NCBI GenBank assembly: GCA_002782605.1
Contig: PFIF01000270.1
Span: 1-14,598 of the forward strand
Source of the DNA: Deltaproteobacteria bacterium CG_4_8_14_3_um_filter_43_13
GTDB taxonomy: Bacteria > Desulfobacterota > UBA8473
Reading direction: 5' to 3'
DNA length: 14,598 bases
Position 1 is the stretch's first letter. The number at the start of each line of letters is the position of its first letter. The notes beneath the pieces were generated by a model. That model was not told where the DNA came from. It ran no database searches and saw only the letters and a list, made by a program, of their open reading frames with translations. The position numbers were made by a program, and so were the translations under genes. Shown one piece after another: positions 1-7,886 of this stretch.

Positions 1-109
1 CTCCCACCAAGGGAGGGGAGACATTTTTGGTAAAGTTATTTATGAGTCAAAGCACTATAGTTAGCTTTTAACAGATATTTTCATGTTACTAAAAGGAGGG
101 AACCCCCCC

Positions 110-1027
110 ATGGTGGAAAAGTTAGAGAAGATATGGATGGATGGGAGATTTGTTGATTGGGACGACGCCAACATACATATTTTAACCCATACTTTACATT
201 ACGGCTTAGGGGCATTTGAAGGCATTAGATGTTACCTGTGCGATGATGGAAGTTCTGCAATCTTCAAATTAAAAGAACATGTAGACCGTTTTTTCAACTC
301 TGCCCATATTGGACAGATTGATATCCCTTTTAGCAAGGAAGAGATAACCAATGCGATTATAGAAACCGTCAAGATCAATGGCTTAAAAGAGAGCTACATT
401 AGGCCTATTGTATTTATCGGTGACGGAGCTATGGGTATCCATCCACAAAACAACCCTATAAGAGTTGCTATTGCTGTTTGGCAATGGGGGGCTTATTTGG
501 GTGATGAAGGGCTGAAGAACGGAATTAGGGTTAAAACCTCATCGTTTACTCGTCATCATGTTAATATTATGATGACCAAGGCAAAGATATGCGGAAATTA
601 TGTAAATTCGGTCTTGGCCAAAAGAGAAGTTACGCAGGATGGTTATGATGAAGCGGTCATTCTAGACCCTGAGGGATACGTCTGTGAAGCTACAGGTGAA
701 AATATCTTTATTATCCATAAGGGAGATTTGAAGACCCCACCCCTTACATCTGTGTTGCCTGGAATTACAAGGGCATCAGTTATATCTATTGCTTTGGATA
801 GAGGAATAAGGGTGATTGAGGAGAGGTTCACCCGAGATGAACTATATGTCGCTGATGAGGCATTCTTCACTGGAACAGCGGCAGAGATTACTCCTATAAG
901 AGAGGTGGATAATAGAAGCATCGGTAACGGTAAGCCTGGTGAAATTACCCAAACCCTTCAGAATATATTCTTCGATATAATACGTGGGAAACAAGAGAAA
1001 TATAAGAAGTGGTTGACGTATATTTGA
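110..1027 (+). CDS. ilvE: Branched-chain amino acid aminotransferase
   Basis: Fold type IV PLP aminotransferase, 305 aa, expected to transfer the amino group between glutamate and the 2-oxo acids of leucine, isoleucine and valine in the cytosol. Visible family signatures are the N-terminal 'THTLHYGLGAFEGIR' (26-40), 'IRPIVFIGDG' (97-106), 'TKAKICGNYVNS' (156-167), in which Lys159 matches the Schiff-base lysine of E. coli IlvE, and 'CEATGENIFII' with the phosphate-cup glycines. The length is normal for the family. I place the start at 110 because an excellent ribosome site (AAGGAGGG, 93-100) sits 9 nt upstream and the protein then begins MVEKLEKIWMDG, as in homologues; an in-frame ATG at 83 lies before that site. 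A D-amino-acid or aminodeoxychorismate-lyase role is less likely given the full ilvE motif set. recO follows after 78 nt. Confidence 0.95.
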   Translation: MVEKLEKIWMDGRFVDWDDANIHILTHTLHYGLGAFEGIRCYLCDDGSSAIFKLKEHVDRFFNSAHIGQIDIPFSKEEITNAIIETVKINGLKESYIRPIVFIGDGAMGIHPQNNPIRVAIAVWQWGAYLGDEGLKNGIRVKTSSFTRHHVNIMMTKAKICGNYVNSVLAKREVTQDGYDEAVILDPEGYVCEATGENIFIIHKGDLKTPPLTSVLPGITRASVISIALDRGIRVIEERFTRDELYVADEAFFTGTAAEITPIREVDNRSIGNGKPGEITQTLQNIFFDIIRGKQEKYKKWLTYI

Positions 1028-1105
1028 CAGGTTAGTTCAACAATGCGTTGCAATAGGGATGTTGGATTTTAGAGTATATTGTTTAGACAGAAGGAGTCCT
1101 TCTAT

Positions 1106-1867
1106 ATGCCCCTCTATCGGACCGAGGCCGTTGTTATTCGTTCTATGGATTTCAGCGAGTCCGATAAGATCGTAACCTTCTTCACTCGAGATTTTGGGAA
1201 ATTGAGAGGTATTGCAAAAGGGGCGAAAAAGAGCAAAAAGAGGTTTAGCAATACTCTTGAGTTGTTTTCCTATATCAGCCTTCTTTTCTTCCAAAAAGAA
1301 AACCTGGAGTTGGCAAGGATAAATAATTGTAGCATTATTAAAGCACATATAGAAATCTATAAAGATATCGAAAAGATGGCATATGGAAGCTATTTTATTG
1401 AGTTGATTAATGAATTGGTTGGTGAGAGAGAAAAGAATAATGAGGTTTTTAATCTTCTGGTTGATTCATTGTCCATGGTTAACGGTCATAAACCTGGCGA
1501 AGAAATTGCGAGGATATTTGAGATCCGTCTCCTCTCTCTTGTTGGGTATCAACCTCAATTGCAGGGGTGTTTGACATGCGGGCATAGACTTTCTAATGGC
1601 GAGATGTTCTGGTTCAGTTCAGTTAAAGGGGGGGTAGTTTGCAACAGGTGTTCACATGGACAGGGAAACCTATCTCCCATATCTCCAGGAACTTTGAAGA
1701 TACTGCTTTTAGCCAGAGATATGGACTTACGAAAAATTCATCGGCTGATATTTTCAAAGCAGGCGCTAATAGAGAGTAAAGAGGCCATCACCAATTTTAT
1801 ACAGTACCAAATGGGAAAAGAACCTAATTCTATGAAATTTTTAAAGAAAATCCATGGATTAGGTTAG
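1106..1867 (+). CDS. recO: DNA repair protein RecO
   Basis: RecO, 253 aa, the mediator that works with RecF and RecR to load RecA onto SSB-coated single strands during gap repair. The N-terminal OB-fold is recognisable: 'YRTEAVVIRSMDFSESDKIV' (4-23), then 'GKLRGIAKGAKKSKKRF' (31-47), a basic DNA-contacting stretch. A helical segment follows. The C-terminal half carries a four-cysteine zinc knuckle: Cys155 and Cys158 ('CLTCG') with Cys179 and Cys182 ('CNRC'). Many RecO proteins have lost this zinc site; here it is intact. The start at 1106 follows AAGGAG (1091-1096) by 9 nt; an in-frame TTG at 1079 would add nine residues and lies upstream of that site. The HPr gene follows 26 nt later, so co-transcription with the phosphotransferase genes is likely. 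Confidence 0.93.
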   Translation: MPLYRTEAVVIRSMDFSESDKIVTFFTRDFGKLRGIAKGAKKSKKRFSNTLELFSYISLLFFQKENLELARINNCSIIKAHIEIYKDIEKMAYGSYFIELINELVGEREKNNEVFNLLVDSLSMVNGHKPGEEIARIFEIRLLSLVGYQPQLQGCLTCGHRLSNGEMFWFSSVKGGVVCNRCSHGQGNLSPISPGTLKILLLARDMDLRKIHRLIFSKQALIESKEAITNFIQYQMGKEPNSMKFLKKIHGLG

Positions 1868-1893
1868 CTTGAGAGAGCAAAGCTCCAGAAGAT

Positions 1894-2202
1894 ATGGTTG
1901 ATTATAATAACTCTGAGGATAGAAAGGAATGCCGGGTTCAAAGCAAGTCTTTTACTATAAAGAACAAACTGGGTATCCATGTCCGGCCCGCAACTCAGCT
2001 TGTTAAAACGGCCAATAAATTTGTTTCAGATATTAGCATTAAAAAAGATGGGCTGGAGATTGATGGCAAGGGTATAATGGGAATATTAATGTTAGCCGCT
2101 TCACAAGGAAGTGAGATTGTTATAAGAGCTGAAGGCAGAGATGCCAGAGAAGCCATAGAGGAATTGGGCCGTCTAATAGAGGGAAGATTTGGAGAAGAAT
2201 AG
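1894..2202 (+). CDS. HPr family phosphocarrier protein lacking the regulatory serine
   Basis: HPr-like phosphocarrier, 102 aa with about 14 extra N-terminal residues compared with classical 88-aa HPr. It should accept a phosphoryl group from enzyme I on its active histidine and pass it to a EIIA-type partner. The active-site motif 'NKLGIHVRPATQLV' (24-37) gives His29, equivalent to His15, followed by Arg31 and Pro32. The second conserved block reads 'GKGIMGILMLAASQGSEI' (58-75). The position equivalent to Ser46, target of HPr kinase, is Gly60, confirmed in the codons (AAG GGT ATA ATG). Regulation by HprK-type serine phosphorylation is therefore not possible here. The ribosome site is weak (AGAAGA) and there is no alternative in-frame start nearer the fold. 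Only 2 nt separate it from the enzyme I gene, indicating translational coupling. No EII permease is in view. Confidence 0.9.
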   Translation: MVDYNNSEDRKECRVQSKSFTIKNKLGIHVRPATQLVKTANKFVSDISIKKDGLEIDGKGIMGILMLAASQGSEIVIRAEGRDAREAIEELGRLIEGRFGEE

Positions 2203-2204
2203 GG

Positions 2205-3986
2205 ATGGAACCTAAAAGGAAGGAAGACCATGTTGTAAAAGGTATCGGGGGCTCTCCTGGAATAGTTATTGGGAAGGCTCAACTAATTAAGCGAGACAGG
2301 ATAGATATATTTGCATATCGACTTATTGATGAAGCTGAGGTGCCGGGAGAGGAGAGGCGTTTTAAAATCGCTGTTGAAGAGTCAAAGGAGCAGTGTTTAA
2401 AGGTAAAGGATAATATCCTCAGTCAGGATGCCAAAGAGGTGGTTTATATTATCGATGCGCAGCTTATGATACTTGAAGACAGAATGCTTATTGACGAAAC
2501 CATAAGGAGGATAAGAGAAGAAAAAATCAATGCCGAATGGGCATTGGAGATTATCCTGCAAAAGCTTAGAGGTGCCTTCAAAAATATAGATGATGAGTAT
2601 TTGAGTGAAAGAAAGAGTGATGTTGATTATATTGGAGAAAGGATTGTTAGAAATCTCTTAGGAAAGAAGCAGGATAGTATTTCTGATTTAAAAGAAAAGG
2701 TTATTATTGTTGCCCATGATTTGTCGCCGGCTGATACAGCACAGATGACAAGGGATAAGGTTATTGGGTTTGCAACCGATATAGGCGGGAAGACATCTCA
2801 TACGGCAATTATGGCAAGGGCGTTGGAGATTCCGGCTGTGGTTGGTTTGGAAAGGATTACCCAGGATGTAGAGATAGGGGACTCCATTATAATTGATGGT
2901 AATACAGGCATAGTGTTAATCAACCCCACAAAGACGGTACTGAATGAGTATTTAGAGAAAAAGCGAATTTATGAAAGATTAGAAAAAGAACTATTCAAAT
3001 ATAAAGACCTGCCTGCTCAGACGCTGGATGGTTATAGGATTAAGGTTGTAGCAAACATAGAATTGATTGAAGAGATTCCGTCGGTTTTGGAACATGGGGC
3101 AGAAGGGATAGGTTTATACAGAACCGAGTTTTTATACCTGGGACGAAAGGAACTCCCATCGGAGGAAGAACAGTTTCAGACTTACAAGAGTGTTGTAGAG
3201 CGATTACACTCCTATACGACCATACGAACTATGGACATTGGTGGAGATAAATTCATTTCTCATCTCGATCTGGCTAAAGAGATGAATCCTGCTATGGGCC
3301 TCAGGGCCATTAGATTTTGCCTAAAAGAAGTTGGTATATTCAAGACCCAGTTGAGAGCGATTTTAAAGGCCAGCAACTACGGTAAGATTAAGATTATGTT
3401 TCCTATGATTTCAGGGGTTAGTGAGATCCTTCAAACAAAAGAGATATTAGAAGGGGTAAAATTAGAGCTGAAAAACGAGGGGATTCCCTTCGACTCTGAT
3501 ATCAAGATTGGGATAATGATAGAGATCCCATCAGCCGTTACCCTGGCTGATATCTTGGCTAAAGAAGTAGACTTTTTTAGCATTGGGACCAATGATCTCA
3601 TCCAATATTCGCTGGCAATCGATCGAGTAAACGAGCATGTAGCCTATCTTTACGAACCCCTGCATCCAGCGGTCTTAAGAGTGATAAAGCATGTGGTTGA
3701 CTGTGGACATAATGCAGGCATCAAGGTAGGAATGTGTGGAGAGATGGCTGGAGAACCATTATATATCCCTATTCTTCTGGGAATGGGTTTGGATGAATTG
3801 AGCATGAATGCCCTGTCGGTTTTAGGGGTTAAGAAGATCATACGTTCTATAACATACAGAGAGTCAAGAGAACTCTTGGACAGCATTATGGGGTTTTCAA
3901 CCGCTTCTGAGATCAAGTCCTTTGTTAAGGAAGAGATGATAAAGCGCTTCCCCATGGAATTTAAGGATTTGAGGAATGCAAACTGA
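2205..3986 (+). CDS. ptsI: PTS enzyme I (phosphoenolpyruvate-protein phosphotransferase)
   Basis: Cytosolic enzyme I, 593 aa, which autophosphorylates from phosphoenolpyruvate and passes the phosphate to HPr. Order of domains: N-terminal HPr-binding region (about 8-150, starting 'GIGGSPGIVIGKA'), the phosphohistidine swivel domain with 'GGKTSHTAIMARALEIPA' (194-211) and active His199, a linker, then the PEP-binding TIM barrel with 'GIGLYRTEFLYLGR', 'RTMDIGGDK', 'NPAMGLRAIRF', 'FSIGTNDLIQY' and 'GMCGEMAGEP' containing catalytic Cys511. There is no N-terminal GAF domain, so it is the PtsI rather than the PtsP (nitrogen PTS) type. The length is normal (about 575 aa in E. coli). The start lies 2 nt after the HPr stop with only a weak upstream purine run, so translation probably depends on coupling to HPr. 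In bacteria of the suggested group this pair often serves mannose-family EIIs or a regulatory EIIA, but none is visible here. Confidence 0.94.
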   Translation: MEPKRKEDHVVKGIGGSPGIVIGKAQLIKRDRIDIFAYRLIDEAEVPGEERRFKIAVEESKEQCLKVKDNILSQDAKEVVYIIDAQLMILEDRMLIDETIRRIREEKINAEWALEIILQKLRGAFKNIDDEYLSERKSDVDYIGERIVRNLLGKKQDSISDLKEKVIIVAHDLSPADTAQMTRDKVIGFATDIGGKTSHTAIMARALEIPAVVGLERITQDVEIGDSIIIDGNTGIVLINPTKTVLNEYLEKKRIYERLEKELFKYKDLPAQTLDGYRIKVVANIELIEEIPSVLEHGAEGIGLYRTEFLYLGRKELPSEEEQFQTYKSVVERLHSYTTIRTMDIGGDKFISHLDLAKEMNPAMGLRAIRFCLKEVGIFKTQLRAILKASNYGKIKIMFPMISGVSEILQTKEILEGVKLELKNEGIPFDSDIKIGIMIEIPSAVTLADILAKEVDFFSIGTNDLIQYSLAIDRVNEHVAYLYEPLHPAVLRVIKHVVDCGHNAGIKVGMCGEMAGEPLYIPILLGMGLDELSMNALSVLGVKKIIRSITYRESRELLDSIMGFSTASEIKSFVKEEMIKRFPMEFKDLRNAN

Positions 3987-4031
3987 ACTTTTTACAAAGC
4001 CATCACCATCAAGATTGAGGAGGATATTTTT

Positions 4032-5195
4032 ATGTCAATGAGCAGATTTTTATTTACTTCAGAATCGGTAACAGAAGGCCATCCTGATAAGATAGCCGAT
4101 CAAATCTCTGATTCTATTTTGGATGCAATTATTGCTCAGGACCCTAATGGGCGGGTTGCCTGCGAAACCATGGTTACAACGGGAATGGCAATAATAGCAG
4201 GAGAGGTTACCACTTCTTGTTACGTGGATATGCCTCAGATAGTCAGGGAGACAATCAAAGAGATTGGGTATAACGATTCATCCATGGGTTTTGACTGGGA
4301 GACATGTGCGGTAATTACCTCTATTGATCAGCAGTCGCCCGATATAGCCCTTGGTGTAAATTCATTCGATGGGAAAGAGCAGGGGGCGGGTGATCAGGGT
4401 TTGATGTTTGGTTATGCCTGCAATGAAACCCCTGAGTTGATGCCCATGCCTATAACCTATGCCCATAAACTAACAATGAGATTGGCACAGGTTAGAAAAG
4501 AAGGCATAGTAGACTTCCTGAGACCAGATGGAAAATCCCAGGTCACTATCGAGTATATAGATGATAAACCTATAAGGATTGATGCAGTAGTTGTATCTTC
4601 TCAGCATACTCCGGATGTTAAATACCAGTTGTTGAGGGAAGGCATAATCGAAGAGGTTATAAAAAAGGTTATTCCAAAAGATCTCTTAGATGAGAAGACC
4701 AAGTATTACATTAACCCAACAGGACGATTTGTTGTTGGCGGTCCCCAAGGTGATTGTGGTTTGACCGGCAGAAAGATAATCGTGGACACCTATGGTGGAC
4801 AGGGGGGCCATGGGGGTGGAAGCTTTTCTGGGAAGGACCCCTCTAAAGTCGATAGAAGTGCCTCATACATGGCCCGTTATATAGCTAAGAATCTGGTAGC
4901 AGCAGGTCTGGCAAGGAAATGCGAGGTTCAACTGGCCTATGCGATTGGTGTAGCGGAGCCTGTTTCAGTGATGATAAATACCAATGGGACAGGCGCTATA
5001 CCAACGGACAGGATTGCCGATATAGTTATGGAACATTTTTCTATGAAGCCTGCGGCTATAATAGAAAAACTGGATCTGTTAAGACCCATATACAAAAAAA
5101 CCGCATGTTATGGTCATTTTGGAAGGCTGGACCCTGATTTTACGTGGGAAAAGACCGACAAGGTTGACGCTTTGAGAAAGGCTGCTGGTATATAA
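4032..5195 (+). CDS. metK: S-adenosylmethionine synthase
   Basis: Methionine adenosyltransferase, 387 aa, which makes S-adenosylmethionine from methionine and ATP in the cytosol. The N-terminus carries 'SESVTEGHPDKIADQISDSI' (10-29) with the catalytic His17, the methionine/ATP signature 'GAGDQGLMFGYAC' (118-130), and the phosphate-loop signature 'GGGSFSGKDPSKVDRS' (261-276). Other hallmarks are 'NPTGRFVVGGP' and 'CYGHFGR' near the C-terminus. Length and motif spacing are canonical. A strong ribosome site (GAGGAGG, 4017-4023) is 8 nt from the ATG; a second in-frame ATG two codons later is less well spaced. ahcY lies 139 nt downstream on the same strand, so the pair supplies SAM and removes the SAH left after methylation. 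SAM demand in this window also comes from the KamA- and ThiC-type radical enzymes. Confidence 0.97.
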   Translation: MSMSRFLFTSESVTEGHPDKIADQISDSILDAIIAQDPNGRVACETMVTTGMAIIAGEVTTSCYVDMPQIVRETIKEIGYNDSSMGFDWETCAVITSIDQQSPDIALGVNSFDGKEQGAGDQGLMFGYACNETPELMPMPITYAHKLTMRLAQVRKEGIVDFLRPDGKSQVTIEYIDDKPIRIDAVVVSSQHTPDVKYQLLREGIIEEVIKKVIPKDLLDEKTKYYINPTGRFVVGGPQGDCGLTGRKIIVDTYGGQGGHGGGSFSGKDPSKVDRSASYMARYIAKNLVAAGLARKCEVQLAYAIGVAEPVSVMINTNGTGAIPTDRIADIVMEHFSMKPAAIIEKLDLLRPIYKKTACYGHFGRLDPDFTWEKTDKVDALRKAAGI

Positions 5196-5200
5196 GATCA

Positions 5201-5312
5201 CAGTTTACGGTTTGCAGTTAACAGTTGGCAAAAATGCTTCAAGCTTTATATAACAGTGGGCTTAAGCCTGCTGTTATAATTACCGTGAACTGTAAACTGA
5301 GAACCGTGAACG
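5201..5312. repeat. Intergenic nested inverted repeat between metK and ahcY
   Basis: The gap holds two nested dyads. The inner one, 5249-5278, folds into a continuous 13-bp hairpin (5249-5261 with 5266-5278, including two G-U pairs) around a TTAA loop. The outer arms, about 26 bp each (5201-5226 and 5287-5312), are imperfect inverted copies built from units such as CAGTTTACGG and ACCGTGAAC; I count roughly 21-22 matches of 26. The arms resemble the 'GTTTACGGTT' class of dispersed palindromic repeats seen in many bacterial genomes. No T-run follows the inner hairpin, so it does not look like a simple intrinsic terminator. It may be a repeat insertion, an RNA stabiliser of the metK transcript, or a protein site. 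Confidence 0.75.
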
Positions 5313-5334
5313 CTTTAAATATAAGGAGGTTGGA

Positions 5335-6591
5335 GTGGATTTTGATATAAAGGATATAAACCTTGCAGAAAAAGGAAGGCTCAGAATCGAGTGGGCAAAC
5401 CAGAGCATGCCCGTTTTAAACTTAATACAGAAGAGGTTCGAAAAGGAAAAACCGTTGAAAGGGATAAGATTGGGCGCCTGTCTTCATGTTACAACGGAAA
5501 CTGCCAGTTTGATGAGAACTTTGAAGGCTGGGGGAGCAAAGGTTTCCCTTTGTGCATCTAACCCTCTTAGTACCCAGGATGATGCCGCCGCATCTTTAGT
5601 AAAGGATTATGAGATTCCGGTATATGCCAGGAAGGGAGAAGACAACGACACCTATTACAGGCACATCAATGCGGTACTGGATATGAAACCTATGATTACC
5701 ATGGATGATGGAGCTGATCTGGTTTCCACTTTACACTCTCAAAGAACAGAATTAATTGATGGTATAGTTGGGGGGACTGAGGAAACTACCACTGGCATCA
5801 TAAGGCTTCGAAGCATGGCAGAAAAAGGGGTATTGAAATTTCCTATTGTAGCGGTCAATGATGCAGATACAAAACACTTCTTCGATAACCGTTACGGAAC
5901 TGGACAGAGCACCATCGATGGAATTATTCGTGCTACAAACCGTCTCCTGGCAGGGGCGGTCTTTGTGGTTTGTGGATACGGCTGGTGTGGCAGGGGTGTG
6001 GCTATGAGGGCAAGGGGGATGGGTGCCAATGTAATAGTGACTGAAGTAGACTCTTTAAGGGCTCTAGAGGCTGTTATGGATGGATACAGGGTGATGCCGA
6101 TTGCAGATGCAGCCAAAATAGGAGATATTTTCTGTACTCTTACGGGTGACATCAATGTTATAAGAACAGAACATTTCCTGACAATGAAAGATGGCGCTAT
6201 CGTATCTAACTCCGGTCATTTTAATGTGGAACTGGAACTGCAAGGGCTGGAAAAAATCAGTAAAAACAAAAGAAGGATTAGAGATTTTATTGATGAGTAC
6301 ACCCTATCCAGTGGTCATAGGATAAATGTACTTGCTGAGGGAAGGCTTATTAATCTTGCTTCAGCAGAGGGACATCCATCAAGTGTTATGGATATGAGCT
6401 TTGCAAATCAAGCATTATCAGCAGAGTATTTGACTAACAATAATCAGACGCTTGAGGACAGGGTATATAGGGTCCCTATAGAAATAGACCAGCTGATAGC
6501 AAAACTCAAGCTCCTGTCCATGGGTATAGAGATAGATACCTTAACAGAAGAACAGGAACGATACCTAGCATCATGGGATATGGGGACATAA
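5335..6591 (+). CDS. ahcY: Adenosylhomocysteinase (S-adenosylhomocysteine hydrolase)
   Basis: NAD-dependent enzyme, 418 aa, splitting S-adenosylhomocysteine into adenosine and homocysteine; it relieves product inhibition of methyltransferases. Recognised segments are 'GACLHVTTETASLMRTL' (47-63) and 'MDDGADLVSTLH' (123-134) for substrate, 'TTTGIIRL' (151-158), 'NRYGTGQSTIDGIIRATN' (185-202), the Rossmann nucleotide motif 'CGYGWCGRGVA' (213-223), and 'GHPSSVMDMSFANQALS' (346-362). The protein ends 'YLASWDMGT' and lacks the C-terminal 'KPxxYRY' tail and insertion of the longer animal and proteobacterial enzymes. This is the short form typical of archaea, Thermotoga and many anaerobes. The start is a GTG at 5335 with a near-perfect ribosome site AAGGAGGT (5323-5330) directly upstream. 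metK precedes it. It is convergent with the TonB-like gene, only 50 nt away, and I see no clear terminator between them. Confidence 0.96.
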   Translation: MDFDIKDINLAEKGRLRIEWANQSMPVLNLIQKRFEKEKPLKGIRLGACLHVTTETASLMRTLKAGGAKVSLCASNPLSTQDDAAASLVKDYEIPVYARKGEDNDTYYRHINAVLDMKPMITMDDGADLVSTLHSQRTELIDGIVGGTEETTTGIIRLRSMAEKGVLKFPIVAVNDADTKHFFDNRYGTGQSTIDGIIRATNRLLAGAVFVVCGYGWCGRGVAMRARGMGANVIVTEVDSLRALEAVMDGYRVMPIADAAKIGDIFCTLTGDINVIRTEHFLTMKDGAIVSNSGHFNVELELQGLEKISKNKRRIRDFIDEYTLSSGHRINVLAEGRLINLASAEGHPSSVMDMSFANQALSAEYLTNNNQTLEDRVYRVPIEIDQLIAKLKLLSMGIEIDTLTEEQERYLASWDMGT

Positions 6592-6641
6592 GCCATAAAA
6601 GAGGATGGAAATTTTTCATTTTTCAGGGCGGACTAAGTATA

Positions 6642-7241
6642 TCAATAGTTTATCCGATATTCAAATGTTGCTATAAAATTTAATTTGTTAATCTCCATCG
6701 TCTGTGGAATTGGATAGTAAGGGGCTGCAAGTCTAACTGCATTAAAAGCTTCGTTATCAAGAATCGGAAATCCAGAGGACTGTAACAGTTGAAGCCCAGC
6801 AAGATCGCCATTTCTTAAAATTGAAAATATCAAGGTTAGTTTTCCCTTCATTTCTTCTTTTTTTGCCTTGTAGGGATACTCCCATGCCAATTCAATCTTC
6901 CTTTTGATCTCAGAGGAATAAGGAATATATTTTGGGTTCCTGGTATTCAACAGGATTGTGTCTTCTCTTTTGGGATATGAGGGTTTCCTGTTTTTATAAC
7001 CCTCAATAATATTATTTGACCCAATATGAATAGAGGTTAACTGGAGTGATTTTTCTACCGAGTGTTTAGCAAATTTGGCATTTGAGGATTTTTCTTTAGG
7101 TTTAGAAGATAGAGGGGGTATCTCTACTGTGAGAGTGTGACCTTTAATGGGTTTGAAGGAAAGGTTACCTACAAGAAAAATGATACATAGATGAACGGTA
7201 ATAGAAATAATCAGGAATACTTTGAAGCCCTGTTTTTCCAT
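6642..7241 (-). CDS. TonB C-terminal domain protein (energy transducer-like)
   Basis: A 199-aa envelope protein with the TonB layout. It has a short cytoplasmic start, one hydrophobic anchor at about residues 7-24 ('KVFLIISITVHLCIIFLV'), a Lys/Pro/Ser-rich periplasmic linker (30-105), and a C-terminal TonB-type fold from about 108: 'YSSEIKRKIELAWEYPYKAK', 'GKLTLIFSILRNGDL', 'LQSSGFPILDNEAFNAVRLA', 'APYYPIP', ending 'ATFEYRI'. TonB proteins pass inner-membrane energy to outer-membrane receptors; some relatives serve other envelope tasks. No exbB/exbD or receptor gene is in the window, so the partner is unknown. I use the ATG at 7241; an in-frame ATG at 7277 has no ribosome site and lies across a repeat flank. 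An extended -10 sits 7 nt before 7241, so the message may be leaderless. Confidence 0.85.
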   Translation of the reverse strand: MEKQGFKVFLIISITVHLCIIFLVGNLSFKPIKGHTLTVEIPPLSSKPKEKSSNAKFAKHSVEKSLQLTSIHIGSNNIIEGYKNRKPSYPKREDTILLNTRNPKYIPYSSEIKRKIELAWEYPYKAKKEEMKGKLTLIFSILRNGDLAGLQLLQSSGFPILDNEAFNAVRLAAPYYPIPQTMEINKLNFIATFEYRINY

Positions 7242-7248
7242 AGGCAAA

Positions 7249-7277
7249 ATTATACCATCTAAATTTGATGAAGTCAT
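7249..7277 (-). promoter_or_regulatory. Candidate sigma-70 promoter of the TonB-like gene
   Basis: Read on the minus strand: ATGACT (7277-7272), a 17-nt spacer, then TATAAT (7254-7249) preceded by TG-G, giving a perfect extended -10. The expected start of transcription is about 7 nt further on, at 7242-7241, which coincides with the A of the chosen ATG. No Shine-Dalgarno sequence is possible in such a transcript. The -35 lies in the flank of the foldback repeat. Confidence 0.5.
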
Positions 7278-7293
7278 AAAAAGTCAAAAATCA

Positions 7294-7419
7294 GACGGCA
7301 CAGTAAAAAGCTTCAGATGCAAGGCGCGCAAATCCGAAGGAATGAGGCGTACTTACCTGTACGCTGCAATGACTGAGGATGCAGCGCAACGCCGCAGATG
7401 GACTTTTTACGAAGCCGTC
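7294..7419. repeat. 126-bp imperfect foldback (palindromic) intergenic element
   Basis: The ends are inverted: GACGGC at 7294-7299 and GCCGTC at 7414-7419. Inside each end comes GTAAAAAG on the left (7303-7310) and CTTTTTAC on the right (7403-7410). At the centre 7347-7364 is GCGTAC, six loop bases, GTACGC, and its axis coincides within a base or so with that of the whole element. Base composition is GC-richer than its AT-rich surroundings. A further degraded end-like copy lies just outside on the left (about 7262-7285, ending TAAAAAGTC), which resembles 7401-7424 in inverted orientation. I associate this architecture with a dispersed repeat family in Desulfobacterota genomes, but cannot verify it here. 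No transposase is encoded. Confidence 0.75.
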
Positions 7420-7424
7420 AATTT

Positions 7425-7870
7425 TTTTATTCTTAATTCGCTTATTAACTTTTGCCCAACTCTGCGTAGTTAAGAAGCTATCCTCCATATCGTCAACCAT
7501 ACTCCTGTTATAACGCTCTCCTTCCACCTCTCCTTCTATTCCGCAGGAAAGGAAGTATTCGAAGTTTGGCCTCAGTTCCTGTTTAAACAAAAAGCGCCTC
7601 CCCTCTTTGCTCCTTACATTCTTGGAGATTCAAGAAAGACGCCCTCATAAACGCTCCTTTTTGATTAGGGTTTACAAACTTATATCTGTCATTCAACTAT
7701 ACGCTTACCTATACCTCAATTATCAGGTAAAATCCAGTCTTTTCTCTGCTGCCATTTTGTTGCCATAACAACCCAAAACAGCAAGAAAGAAGGGATACCC
7801 TAAAGATTGTTTGTTCCTTCACCGAAATTTATTATCTATATATTGTGCCGGACTGCAAGATTTCTACTAT
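7425..7870. other. AT-rich intergenic stretch without a supportable gene
   Basis: I see no convincing gene. On the minus strand there is an open frame over about 7425-7590 whose translation runs on into the foldback element; it matches no family I recognise and has no ribosome site. An overlapping minus-strand frame starts at an ATG near 7650, behind AAGGAGC, but stops after about 22 codons. These may be decayed coding sequence. Two copies of CTATATATTGT occur near 7830-7880. Confidence 0.4.
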
Positions 7871-7886
7871 ATATTGTATTTTTGTC

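Noticed and set aside
1..71. Open frames reaching stops at about 31, 55 and 71, possibly the tail of a gene upstream of ilvE, and a CTCCC/GGGAG dyad at 1-15
   Set aside because: All three frames are open from the window edge, none matches a recognised C-terminus, and the dyad lacks a T-run.
5196..5334. SAM or SAH riboswitch upstream of ahcY
   Set aside because: The region is explained by nested inverted repeats and I do not see the multi-helix core or conserved bases of those riboswitches.
7291..7590. Minus-strand 99-codon frame
   Set aside because: Half of it is the foldback repeat, it starts with TTG without a ribosome site, and the remainder matches no family I know.
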